Shown here piece by piece: positions 34,959-43,181 of a DNA stretch of 64,000 nt (positions are counted from its first letter, which is position 1; every line of letters starts with the position of its first letter). Source of the stretch: Streptomyces mirabilis (GTDB lineage: Bacteria; Actinomycetota; Actinomycetes; Streptomycetales; Streptomycetaceae). The stretch is from the NCBI RefSeq assembly GCF_039503195.1, contig NZ_JBCJKP010000001.1:7750001-7814000 (forward strand). The letters are read 5' to 3'. The notes under the pieces were generated by a model. The model was not told the DNA's origin and did not search any database. It saw nothing but the letters and a program-made list of their open reading frames with translations. The translations under genes and the position numbers were made by a program.

Positions 34959-37457
34959 ATGCTGTACGACGCCTTGGTGGCCGAATCCCGTAGGAACGAC
35001 TCACTCGACGACGTGAGGTCCGCCGCGCTCGACCGCGTCCGCTGGCTCGTCGACCTCTTGGAACGTCAGCGGACCGAGTTCCGGCGGTCCATGGGGCACG
35101 AGCACCGGCGATCCAGGGCGGCGGGCGCAGCGACCGAGGCCGAGATCGACGGGCGGCTCGCGGCCTGTGCGGACGAGGAGGGCAGGGCCGCGGTCCTGTG
35201 CCTCATGCTGGCCGCTCGCTTCGACGACACGAGCTTGTGGCAGTACGACGCCGAGATCGGGCCCCTGATCTCGCGGGTGCGCGGCTGGACGCCCGACGAG
35301 ATCGCGGTGATGCTGCTCCGCGCCACCGAGTACGACATGGGCTTCTGGTTCGCCAATTCGCTGGGGCTGGTGTTGAACGCCGCTGACCAGCTCGACGCCG
35401 ACGGCCGCCGTGCGGTCATGCCCTGGCTGCGGCACGCTCACACGGAGCTCATGGACACCACTGTCGAGGCGCGCCTGCGCGCGTCGCTCGCCCAGCGCCT
35501 CCGCGCGCTGCTCGCGAGCGTGGACAAGGCGCACATCCCCGAGGGACTGATCCCCGCCGACGCTCCCTGGGCCTCCCCGCTGAGCGACCGTGCGAAGACC
35601 TCGCCGACGCCGGAACTTGCGGGCTTCGTGCGGCACTTGGCGAGCCTGTCGGGGCCGCGTCCCACGCAGAGGTGGCGGCGGACGTGCCTCGAACTCGCGG
35701 ACGCGGCGTCGGCGCGGGACCTCGTGGCCGACGTCCTGCGGGCGCTGGCCGAGGACGATCCGCTGTGCAGCACGGGAACCGGTGCGCACACGGGCTGGCT
35801 CCACGGCGATCACCACTACCACTACGTCGTCCACCAGAACGACGGTGACCTGGCGCGCGGCGTCGTCTGGGCGGCCGCGCTGACCGGCGGACCGGCCGCG
35901 GTGCGGCACCTCGGCGCGCTCGCTCTGCGGGCCGGCGGCCTCGAAGCCCGTGTGTTCGAGGACCTCAAGCTCGCGGGCGCGGCGATCAACGCGCTGGCCG
36001 AGACCGGCGATCCGGCCTCTCTGGAGGCCCTGTGGCGGCTGCAGTCCCGGATCAAACACCGGGCTCTGCGCAAGCAGCTCGACACCGCGCTGGTGACGGC
36101 AGCCGGGAAGCAGGGCATCACGGCGGAGCAGCTCATCGAGCGCAGCGTGCCGGACCACGGCCTGGCGCCAGACGGTTCGCTGGAACGGGAGTTGGGCGGA
36201 CACCGGGTACGGGTGGCGATCGAGGAAGCGGCGACCGTGCGGCTCACCTTCACGCACCCCGACGGGGGGACGTCCCGCACGGCTCCGGCGGCAGTGAAGG
36301 ACGGCTTCCCGGACGAGCTACAGGAGTTGAAGGCACTGGCCAAGGAGGTGCGGGGGACACTGTCGGGTGAGAGGGCCCGCGTCGAGGCGCTGATGTCGGC
36401 CGGGCGCGAGTGGCCGTACGACGAGTGGTGCCGCCACTACCGCGACCATCCGGTCACCGGGACTCTCGTCCGCGGCCTGATCTGGGAGTTCCAGGGCGCG
36501 GACGGCACGTGGCGTGCGGTGGCACCGATGGCCGAGCCGCCCGGCCGGCCCGAGCGCGTTCGGTTGTGGCATCCGATCCGGGCGTCGACGGACGACATCA
36601 GGGCGTGGCGGGAGCGGCTCGTCGCCGAACGGCTGCGGCAGCCGTTCAAACAGGCCTTCCGGGAGATCTACCTGCTCACCCCGGCGGAGGAGGAGACCGG
36701 CGTCTACTCCAACCGGTTCGCCGCCCACATCGTCCACTACCGGCAGCTCTACGCGCTGTTCAAGGAACGTGGCTGGCAGGCCAACTTCCTCGGCCGGCAC
36801 GACGGCGGCTACGACGGGAAGGCGCGGGCCAAGTTCGGCGACGGCGAGTGGCGGGCCTGCTTCCACCACGAGCCCGCCGCGGACGACGACGGCAGCGGCT
36901 ACGCGATCGAGCACGCCGCGACGGACCAGGTCCGCTTCGAGCGGCGGGACGGCCGGCGCTGGCGGGAGGTTCCGCTGGCGGAGGTGCCCCCGCTGGTGTT
37001 CAGCGAGGCGATGCGGGACGTCGATCTGTTCGTGGGCGTGGCCTCGATCGCCGCCGATCCCGACTGGAACGACCGGGGTGGGGACCGCTATGCCGGGTAC
37101 TGGCGGACGGCCACGTTCGGTGCGCTGACGGCGAGCGCCGAGGTCCGCCGCGACGCCCTGGAACGGATCCTGCCGCGCCTGAAGATCGCCGGCCGGTGCA
37201 CGCTCGACGGCCGCTTCCTGATCGTCCGCGGCGAGCTGCGCACATACAAGATCCACCTGGGCTCGGCCAACATCCTGATGGAACCGGACGACAGCTACCT
37301 GTGCATCGTCCCGTCGCGCGGCAAGAGCGACGGCAAGGTTTTCCTGCCGTTCGAGGACGAACGGCTCACCCTGATCCTCAGCAAGGCGTTTCTGCTCGCC
37401 GCTGACACGAAGATCACCGACAACACGATCCTCCGCCAGATCAAGAGGGGTGCCTGA
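34959..37457 (+). CDS. Large DUF4132 (MolR-like) protein, operon gene 1
   Basis: 832 residues, soluble, no signal or membrane segment. The N-terminal 400 residues are helical and repeat-like with an early DDTSLWQYDAEIG and a His-rich patch (HGDHHYHYVVHQ). The C-terminal half is the DUF4132-type region: TLVRGLIWEF, VRLWHPIRAS, LRQPFKQAFREIYLLTPAEE, YSNRFAAHIVHYRQ, VPPLVFSEAMRDVDLFVGV, and a terminal domain with LKIAGRCTLDGRFLIVRGEL and FEDERLTLILSKAFLLAADT. The family is uncharacterised. Its TGA overlaps the ATG of the next gene, so the two are translationally coupled. Its C-terminal half is repeated in that gene. Confidence 0.8.
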   Translation: MLYDALVAESRRNDSLDDVRSAALDRVRWLVDLLERQRTEFRRSMGHEHRRSRAAGAATEAEIDGRLAACADEEGRAAVLCLMLAARFDDTSLWQYDAEIGPLISRVRGWTPDEIAVMLLRATEYDMGFWFANSLGLVLNAADQLDADGRRAVMPWLRHAHTELMDTTVEARLRASLAQRLRALLASVDKAHIPEGLIPADAPWASPLSDRAKTSPTPELAGFVRHLASLSGPRPTQRWRRTCLELADAASARDLVADVLRALAEDDPLCSTGTGAHTGWLHGDHHYHYVVHQNDGDLARGVVWAAALTGGPAAVRHLGALALRAGGLEARVFEDLKLAGAAINALAETGDPASLEALWRLQSRIKHRALRKQLDTALVTAAGKQGITAEQLIERSVPDHGLAPDGSLERELGGHRVRVAIEEAATVRLTFTHPDGGTSRTAPAAVKDGFPDELQELKALAKEVRGTLSGERARVEALMSAGREWPYDEWCRHYRDHPVTGTLVRGLIWEFQGADGTWRAVAPMAEPPGRPERVRLWHPIRASTDDIRAWRERLVAERLRQPFKQAFREIYLLTPAEEETGVYSNRFAAHIVHYRQLYALFKERGWQANFLGRHDGGYDGKARAKFGDGEWRACFHHEPAADDDGSGYAIEHAATDQVRFERRDGRRWREVPLAEVPPLVFSEAMRDVDLFVGVASIAADPDWNDRGGDRYAGYWRTATFGALTASAEVRRDALERILPRLKIAGRCTLDGRFLIVRGELRTYKIHLGSANILMEPDDSYLCIVPSRGKSDGKVFLPFEDERLTLILSKAFLLAADTKITDNTILRQIKRGA
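37164..37256 (+). repeat. 93-bp exact repeat, copy A (in DUF4132 gene 1)
   Basis: Identical to 39509-39601 including silent positions and the uncommon ACA-TAC codon pair. Similarity continues to both gene ends with only scattered changes. Tandem duplication or gene conversion. Confidence 0.85.
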
Positions 37458-39802
37458 TGGACCTCGCAGCCCGGCTGATGCGCGCGCTGACCGACCCGGA
37501 CTTCATGCTCGAGGACAAGGACAGGCACCCGGATCTGTCGCAGGTCTCCGATGAGGAGCTCGGCAGCCTGCTCGTGGCGGCCTACCGGGTGGACGCCTCG
37601 GCCACGCACGCGATGACGATGGTCCGCTTCGCGGTCGAGGACGCGGCCGGGGAACGGCAGCCGCGTTATACGCCCGACGCGTGCCGCCGGATGTTCGAGG
37701 CACTCGTCGAAAAGTGTGAGGAGCGCGGCTGGGCGGACCTCACCCTGGGCCTGGGCGCGCTGGAGCGCTGCACGGGGCCGCTGCCCGACGTGTCCGAACC
37801 GGCCCGCACCCTGGTCGGGTTCTGGCTGGAGAAGGACACCGTGCGTCAGCCGTACGCGCTGCTCGCGGTCGCGGGGCTCGCCGGCGACGGGACACTGCGC
37901 GCGGCCGTGGAGCGCCTCTCCCGTGATGTGGGCCCCATCGTCGCGGACGAGATCGCCGTCAGTGCCGGCCTCGCACCGGCCGAACGGGCGCTGCCGTCCG
38001 AGATCGACCGGGACCACAGGTTCGTCTCGCCGCTCGCGCACGCGTGGCGCAGGTCGGCCGAAAACCCCGCTTACGTGATGTTCGCCCGCCGCGCGCTGGA
38101 AGCGGCGGCCGACCGCACCGACGCGATCCGGGCGGGCGAGATCCCCTACCGGGCGGACAAGGCGTTCACGGACCGGGAGATCACCTCGCTCGGACAGGCC
38201 CTGCGGGTGGCGCTGCTGCGCGACGAGCCCTGGCTGCCGGAGCTGTTCGAGCGGCTGCTGCCCGGCGTCGCCCTCGCCCCGACGGCGGCAAAGACACTTC
38301 CGTCGCAGGCCCTGCTGTACGAGGTGGTCCGCGCCGCGCAGGACTCCCCGACGCCCGAGCTGGTGACCGCGATCCGCACCGTGCGCCGGACTGTCCGGCA
38401 CGCCGGGGTGCCCAAGCAACTCGACAAGATGCTCAAGAAGGTCGACGCGGCCCTGGCCGAGCGCACCGACGTGGCGCTACGGCTGCCGAGGCTGGAGTTC
38501 GACACCGCATCCATCAGCGGCTCCGCCGTGGGTGGCGTCCTGCGCCGGACGGCCGGCGACTACCAGGCCGTCGTCATGGTCGCCGAGACCGCCACGCTGA
38601 CCTGGGAGAAGGACGGCCGCCCGCTGCGCAGCGTCCCGGCGCCGGTCCGCCGCGACCACGCCGCCCTGGTTAAGGAGCTGCGCGGCCTGGTGAAGCGGGT
38701 GAACGCCCAACTCGTCACCCTCGTACGCGCGTTGGAGGGCGGCTTCACCGTCGAGGCCGTCCACCCGTACGGCTGGTGGCGCACCGAGCTGGCCGGGCAC
38801 CCCCTCGCCCGGACCCTCGTACGCCGGCTGATCTGGGAGATCGAGGTCGCACCCGGCGAATGGCGGGCCGTACTGCCCGACGCGGACGAGCACCTTCCCG
38901 ACGCGCCCTACGACGCCTCCGTACGGCTCTGGCACCCGCTCCGCTCCGACCCCCACGCCGTGCGGGCCTGGCGGGACCTGCTCACCGAGCGGTGCATACG
39001 GCAACCCTTCAAGCAGGCGTTCCGCGAGATCTACCTCCTCACCCCGGCCGAGGAGCAGACCCGCGTCTACTCCAACCGCTTCGCCGCGCACATCGTCCAC
39101 TACCTCAGGATGTTCGCCCTGTTCCGGGCCCGGGGATGGAAGAGCGACCGGCTCGGCCCCTGGGATGGCGGGGACGGCGACGAGGCCGAGCGCACCCTGG
39201 CGGCGGGGGAGTGGCGGGTCCGCTTCTTCCACAGCTGGGCCGACTGGGCGGGCGACGACGAACTGGCCTCGACCGACCAGGTGCGCTTCGACCGCCGGGT
39301 GGCGGGCGCCTGGCGCGAGGCACCGCTCGCCGACGTGCCCCCGCTGGTGTTCAGCGAGGCGATGCGCGACGTGGACCTCTTCGTCGGCGTGACCTCGATC
39401 GCCGCCGATCCCGACTGGACCGACGGCGGCCCCGAGCGCACCTACTGGGAGCGGACCGGGTTCGCCGAGCTGACCGAGAGCGCCGAGGCGCGCCGCGACG
39501 TGCTGGAGCGGATCCTGCCGCGCCTGAAGATCGCCGGCCGGTGCACGCTCGACGGCCGCTTCCTGATCGTCCGCGGCGAGCTGCGCACATACAAGATCCA
39601 CTTGGGCTCGGCCAACATCCTGATGCAGCCGGACGACAGCTACCTGTGCATCGTCCCGGCGCGGCGCTCGGGGGACGGCAAGGTGTTCCTGCCGTTCGAG
39701 GACGACCGGCTCTCCCTGATCCTCAGCAAGGCATTCCTGCTGGCCGCCGACACCGAGATCATCGACGAGTCCATCCTCACGCAGATCAAGCGAGGTGCCT
39801 GA
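37457..39802 (+). CDS. Large DUF4132 (MolR-like) protein, operon gene 2
   Basis: 781 residues. The N-terminal 350 residues differ from those of gene 1 (LARALT-type helices, PSEIDRDHRFVSPLAHAWRR), but the C-terminal 330 residues are closely related: TLVRRLIWEIEVAPGEWRAV, RQPFKQAFREIYLLTPAEEQ, NRFAAHIVHYLRMFALFRAR, DVPPLVFSEAMRDVDLFVGV, LKIAGRCTLDGRFLIVRGEL. The stop TGA shares its A with the ATG of the 130-residue protein gene. Two non-identical paralogues with coupled translation suggest a hetero-complex. Enzymatic activity is not evident; no P-loop or classical catalytic triad was found. Confidence 0.8.
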   Translation: MDLAARLMRALTDPDFMLEDKDRHPDLSQVSDEELGSLLVAAYRVDASATHAMTMVRFAVEDAAGERQPRYTPDACRRMFEALVEKCEERGWADLTLGLGALERCTGPLPDVSEPARTLVGFWLEKDTVRQPYALLAVAGLAGDGTLRAAVERLSRDVGPIVADEIAVSAGLAPAERALPSEIDRDHRFVSPLAHAWRRSAENPAYVMFARRALEAAADRTDAIRAGEIPYRADKAFTDREITSLGQALRVALLRDEPWLPELFERLLPGVALAPTAAKTLPSQALLYEVVRAAQDSPTPELVTAIRTVRRTVRHAGVPKQLDKMLKKVDAALAERTDVALRLPRLEFDTASISGSAVGGVLRRTAGDYQAVVMVAETATLTWEKDGRPLRSVPAPVRRDHAALVKELRGLVKRVNAQLVTLVRALEGGFTVEAVHPYGWWRTELAGHPLARTLVRRLIWEIEVAPGEWRAVLPDADEHLPDAPYDASVRLWHPLRSDPHAVRAWRDLLTERCIRQPFKQAFREIYLLTPAEEQTRVYSNRFAAHIVHYLRMFALFRARGWKSDRLGPWDGGDGDEAERTLAAGEWRVRFFHSWADWAGDDELASTDQVRFDRRVAGAWREAPLADVPPLVFSEAMRDVDLFVGVTSIAADPDWTDGGPERTYWERTGFAELTESAEARRDVLERILPRLKIAGRCTLDGRFLIVRGELRTYKIHLGSANILMQPDDSYLCIVPARRSGDGKVFLPFEDDRLSLILSKAFLLAADTEIIDESILTQIKRGA
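39509..39601 (+). repeat. 93-bp exact repeat, copy B (in DUF4132 gene 2)
   Basis: Identical to 37164-37256. The identity lies within the terminal conserved domain of both proteins. Confidence 0.85.
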
Positions 39803-40194
39803 TGGCCACCGTGACGTTCCGGGACGAGACCGCGACGGGCAAGCCGCTCACCGAGTGGGAGGTCGCCGGGCTGCCCGAACGGATGACCGTACGGGAGCTG
39901 ATCAGGCTCCGGGTCCGCGAGGAGGTCGCCCGGCACAACGCCCGCCCGAGCGATCGCTTCAACGGACTCGTCCGCCCAGACGACGCCGAGACGGAGCTGA
40001 ACGGCTACCGACTCCGCGAACCCCGCCGCATCGACTGGGAGCGCCAGGCCGAGATCGCCGAGCGCGCCTTCCTTACCAACGGGTTCTTCGTGCTGGCCAG
40101 CGATCGCCAGGTCGAGGACCTCGACGAAGTCGTGGATCTCATCGCCGATCCCGACCTGGTCTTCATCAAGCTCGTCGCCCTCGTCGGCGGCTGA
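39802..40194 (+). CDS. Small beta-grasp (ubiquitin-like) candidate ending in Gly-Gly, operon gene 3
   Basis: 130 residues, coupled to the upstream DUF4132 gene by TGATG overlap. Predicted order: strand 2-9 (ATVTFRDE), strand 17-23 (EWEVAGL), helix 28-46 (MTVRELIRLRVREEVARHN), an insert with NGYRLREPRRIDWERQ, a helix, then strands GFFVLASD, RQVEDLD and LVFIKLVALVGG. The strand-helix-strand order, the RQVEDLD turn (compare KQLED of ubiquitin) and the exposed C-terminal Gly-Gly all resemble ubiquitin-like proteins. No Ubl-activating enzyme is beside it. Fold and conjugation are inference; the gene itself is well supported by overlap, codon bias and its position. Confidence 0.8.
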   Translation: MATVTFRDETATGKPLTEWEVAGLPERMTVRELIRLRVREEVARHNARPSDRFNGLVRPDDAETELNGYRLREPRRIDWERQAEIAERAFLTNGFFVLASDRQVEDLDEVVDLIADPDLVFIKLVALVGG

Positions 40195-40496
40195 GAGACC
40201 GGCACTTCTCAGCCGACGAGGCCAAGCCTGTCCGCGTCCATCAGACCGGGGCAACCCTTCCGTCCTGACCGGCAGGCCACCGTCGCCGTCAGCCGCCCGC
40301 CCGGGCGGCGGTACGGATCTCGGCCGCGGTCGACCAGTGCTGTCCGCACAGGGCATGCCCGTGGGGCTGTTGCGGCTGAGCGCGTTTCCAGAAGTTCTGA
40401 GCGTAACGGGAGTTGAGGCCGTCTGGGGCGGGGGCGTTGACACGGCCCTCGCCGGGCGTTCGATCGAGGTGTCAGCACCGTCCGCCCGGCGAGGTC
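40195..40496. other. Intergenic region between the operon and the IS630 remnant
   Basis: 302 nt with no supported gene, terminator or inverted repeat. A terminal inverted repeat of the IS should lie near 40490, but I could not pair it because the right end of the element is lost. Confidence 0.35.
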
Positions 40497-41040
40497 GTGG
40501 TCAGTGTGCGCCCGTTCACCATGTTCGCCAATGCGTCCGTCACCGAGTGCGAGAGGTTACGCGGCCTGCTGCGTGGCCGATGGCGGCCGGCGGCGCGGGC
40601 GGTGATGGTACTGCTGTCGCTGCACGGCCTGTCACCGGCGCAGATCGCCGTGCTGCTGGAGTATGACCCGGCCACGGTGCGCTGTTCGATCGGCCGCTTG
40701 AACATCTGAGGGGGCCGGCCTGGACGACTGGCTCCGCTGCGGACGTCCCAGGCAGGGCGGCAGCCGGCTGGGCGCGAGGATCAGCGCCCTGCTTAAACAG
40801 CCCGGACTGTGGACGGTGTCGCGACTGTATCGGTACCTGGGACGGCCGAAGATGAGTCGCCGCACGCTGTATCGGCGCCTGCGGAAGGTGGCAGTCTGGC
40901 AGCGGCCCAAGCTGATCGCCCGCGGCGATCCGACGCGCCCCGCGGTGGTGGCGGCGATCGCCAATCGGCTGCGCCCGCTGCCGGTCGGGACGTTGGTGTG
41001 GGCGGCCGACGGTGATCTGCCGTGGTCGTCCCGCGTTGTT
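40497..41040 (+). pseudogene. IS630-family transposase remnant (frameshifted, 3'-truncated)
   Basis: Frame 1 (from GTG 40497) gives the HTH region (LRGLLRGRWRPAARAVMVLL, SPAQIAVLLEYDPATVR) and hits a stop at 40707. A second frame continues with [54 protein letters not shown] and reaches VWAADG, where the first catalytic Asp of the DDE domain begins. The rest of the transposase and the right inverted repeat are missing. The sequence then runs into the msrB remnant. The IS is inactive. Confidence 0.8.
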
Positions 41041-41046
41041 CGGCTG

Positions 41047-41283
41047 GAGAAGTATGCATGCGCGAAGCTCGAAGGCTGGCCGTCCTTCTACGACCCGAAG
41101 GACTCCGACGCGGTCGAGCTGATCGCGGACCGCTCCCACGGGATGGCCCGCACGGAAGTGCGGTGCGCCCGCTGCGGATCGCACCTCGGCCATGTCTTCG
41201 AGGGTGAGGGTAACCCGACGCCGACCGACCAGCGGTACTGCATCAACAGCATCTCGCTGCGGTTGGCTCCGGACGAGGGCTGA
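41047..41283 (+). pseudogene. Orphan 3' end of msrB
   Basis: From [16 protein letters not shown] to the stop it encodes an MsrB C-terminus with one CxxC (CARC), the GHVFEGEG block and the catalytic RYCINSISL, but no N-terminal half or start. It is the same length as the corresponding part of the full msrB at 25773-25982 but differs at many silent sites, with 6 A/T-ending codons by hand count. Its wording ([20 protein letters not shown]) is what I expect of vertically inherited Streptomyces msrB. It is likely the original gene end, cut off by the island. Confidence 0.82.
41074..41082. other. Candidate right junction (attachment core) of the msrB island
   Basis: GGCTGGCCG, identical to 25773-25781 and in the same codon phase of msrB. 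Everything upstream for 15.3 kb is accessory; everything downstream is ordinary core sequence. Confidence 0.5.
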
Positions 41284-41286
41284 GGT

Positions 41287-42300
41287 TCACAGCACCTCGC
41301 GGTGGACGAGGGCCGAGAGGACGAGGGCGCCCGGGAGCAGGGGGATCCAGACGGTCAGGACGCGGTAGCCGATGACGGTCGCCGTGGCCAGGGACACGGG
41401 GGCGCCGTACGCGGCCATGGTGAGGACCATGGCCGCGTCGACCGGGCCGATGCCGCCCGGGGCGGGCACCGCGCCGACGGCGGTACTGGCGAGCAGCAGC
41501 GCGAGGACCACCTGGGCCCAGGACAGCGGCAACCCGAGCGAGAACCCGACCGAGGCGATCACACTCCCCTGGAGCACCGGGGCGACGGCCGACCCGCCCC
41601 ACAGGGCGAGGACGCGGCTCGGCCGGGTGTGCAGGGTCCGCGCCTCGGTCAAAGCGGTGCGTACGAAGCCGAGCGCCGGGCGGCGCAGGGGGCGTACGAC
41701 CGTCAGGAGGAGGGCGGCGGTGGCGAGACCGAGCACCGCGGCCCCGGCGGCCATGAGCGACGTCCAGGTGTCCGGGGTGAGGTCGCCGAGCCGTAGCGCG
41801 TCCGGGAAGGCCACCAGGAAGACGACGAGCACCACCGTCTTCGCCATCGGCTTCACCAGTGAGTACAGGGCGAGCGAGGCGGTGGCTCGGGCCAGGGGTA
41901 TGCCCCGGCGCTGGAGGAAGCGCAGGGTGACGGCGTGGGCGCCGATGCTCGCCGGAAGGATGTGGTTGGCGGCGCCCGCGGCGAACTGCGAGGCGAGCAG
42001 TGGCCCGGGCGGCAGCCGTTCGGGCAGGGCACCTTGCCGGACGCACGCGGCGGCCACCCAGCCCAGACAGGTGAAGAAGACCCCGGCCAGGAGCCACCGG
42101 GGATCGGCGGCGGCCAGCCGGGCGGCGCCCTCGCTCACCGCGCGCCAGTCGACCGCCGCCCACGTCCCGATCGCCAGGAGCGGCAGCAGGGTCAGCGTCG
42201 CACGGGTGAGGCGGGTCAGGCGGGCGGCGGCGGGGGACCGGACGGGGGCGGGGCGCGCTACGGGGGGATCGTCGAGCGGGAGCGGGGACACGGCGCACAT
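41287..42300 (-). CDS. Lysylphosphatidylglycerol synthase transmembrane-region (UPF0104) protein
   Basis: 337 residues, about eight membrane helices. Signature regions: PLLASQFAAGAANHILPASI, GAHAVTLRFLQRRGIPLARA, LLASTAVGAVPAPGGIGPVD and AMVLTMAAYGAPVSLATATV. These match the flippase-like domain shared with MprF/AglD. Without the synthase domain, the protein is probably a lipid or polyprenyl-linked substrate translocator. It is convergent with the msrB remnant, with stops 3 nt apart. Confidence 0.85.
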   Translation of the reverse strand: MCAVSPLPLDDPPVARPAPVRSPAAARLTRLTRATLTLLPLLAIGTWAAVDWRAVSEGAARLAAADPRWLLAGVFFTCLGWVAAACVRQGALPERLPPGPLLASQFAAGAANHILPASIGAHAVTLRFLQRRGIPLARATASLALYSLVKPMAKTVVLVVFLVAFPDALRLGDLTPDTWTSLMAAGAAVLGLATAALLLTVVRPLRRPALGFVRTALTEARTLHTRPSRVLALWGGSAVAPVLQGSVIASVGFSLGLPLSWAQVVLALLLASTAVGAVPAPGGIGPVDAAMVLTMAAYGAPVSLATATVIGYRVLTVWIPLLPGALVLSALVHREVL

Positions 42301-42572
42301 CGTCCTTCCACGTCACGTCCGCGGTACCGGCGGACGGACACAAGAAGAGGCTTGAGCGGAGGGGGACGATGGGAACGTTCCCGCTCGGTGTGACGGCGCG
42401 GTGTCCGGGAGGGGAAGGGGCACCAGCGGCTGGGCGACGCGGCCGGGCACGTCGTCCTGTGGGGCAGGGCGGTTGGCGCTCCCGTCGACGCACGGTAGAG
42501 AAAGAGGGGGCGCACTCGGAACGCACCCGCCGAGTGAGATGGACGGGACGGACGAGACAACGGAGGCCCCTC

Positions 42573-43139
42573 ATGACGACTCTGCCCGATCGGCTGCACA
42601 CCGCGCTGCTCGTCATCGACGTCCAGAACGGGGTGGTGGCGGGCGCGCACCGGCGCGACGAGGTGGTCGCGAACATCGACACCCTGGTCGGCAGGGCTCG
42701 CGCGCAGGACGTGCCGGTGGTGTGGGTGCAGCACTCGGACGACCGGCTCAAGCGCGACAGCGAGAGCTGGCAGTACGTGCCGGAACTGGTCCGCCGCGAT
42801 GCCGAGCCCCTCGTCCACAAGAACTACGGCGACTCGTTCGAGGACACCGACCTCGAGGCGCTGCTCGCCGAGCGCGGGGTGGGCCGGCTCGTCGTCACGG
42901 GCGCGCAGACCGACATGTGCATCCGTGCCACCCTGCACGGGGCGTTCGTACGCGGGTACGACGTGACGCTGGTCGGTGACGCGCACACGACGGAGGACCT
43001 CAGCGCGTACGGCGCGCCGTCGCCGGAGCAGGTGGTCGCGCACACCAACCTCTACTGGAAGTGGGAGAGCGCACCCGGGCGGCGCGGGGGCACCGTCGCC
43101 ACGGCGGACGTGTCCTTCGCGGCGGTCGTCGAGGACTGA
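42573..43139 (+). CDS. Isochorismatase-like cysteine hydrolase
   Basis: 188 residues. Isochorismatase fold with catalytic Asp in ALLVIDVQNGVVAG, Lys in LVHKNYGDSFEDTDLEALL and Cys in VVTGAQTDMCIRATLHGAFV. The family includes nicotinamidases and other amidohydrolases; the C-terminal YWKWESAPGRRGGTVATADV is a common actinobacterial ending. Substrate unknown. CGGAGG lies 6 nt before the ATG. It is divergent from the LPG-synthase-type gene; the 272 nt between them hold no gene. Confidence 0.87.
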   Translation: MTTLPDRLHTALLVIDVQNGVVAGAHRRDEVVANIDTLVGRARAQDVPVVWVQHSDDRLKRDSESWQYVPELVRRDAEPLVHKNYGDSFEDTDLEALLAERGVGRLVVTGAQTDMCIRATLHGAFVRGYDVTLVGDAHTTEDLSAYGAPSPEQVVAHTNLYWKWESAPGRRGGTVATADVSFAAVVED

Positions 43140-43155
43140 GCCGTTCTCATCTGAT

Positions 43156-43177
43156 CGGCGACCACCGGCGGTCGCCG
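43156..43177. terminator. Bidirectional hairpin between convergent genes
   Basis: CGGCGACC (43156-43163) pairs with GGTCGCCG (43170-43177), loop ACCGGC, between the hydrolase and amidase stops. Confidence 0.55.
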
Positions 43178-43181
43178 CTCG

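Noticed and set aside
25983..41046. Prophage or integrative conjugative element
   Set aside because: No integrase, replication, transfer or phage structural gene is recognisable. The island is called by its msrB junctions and content only.
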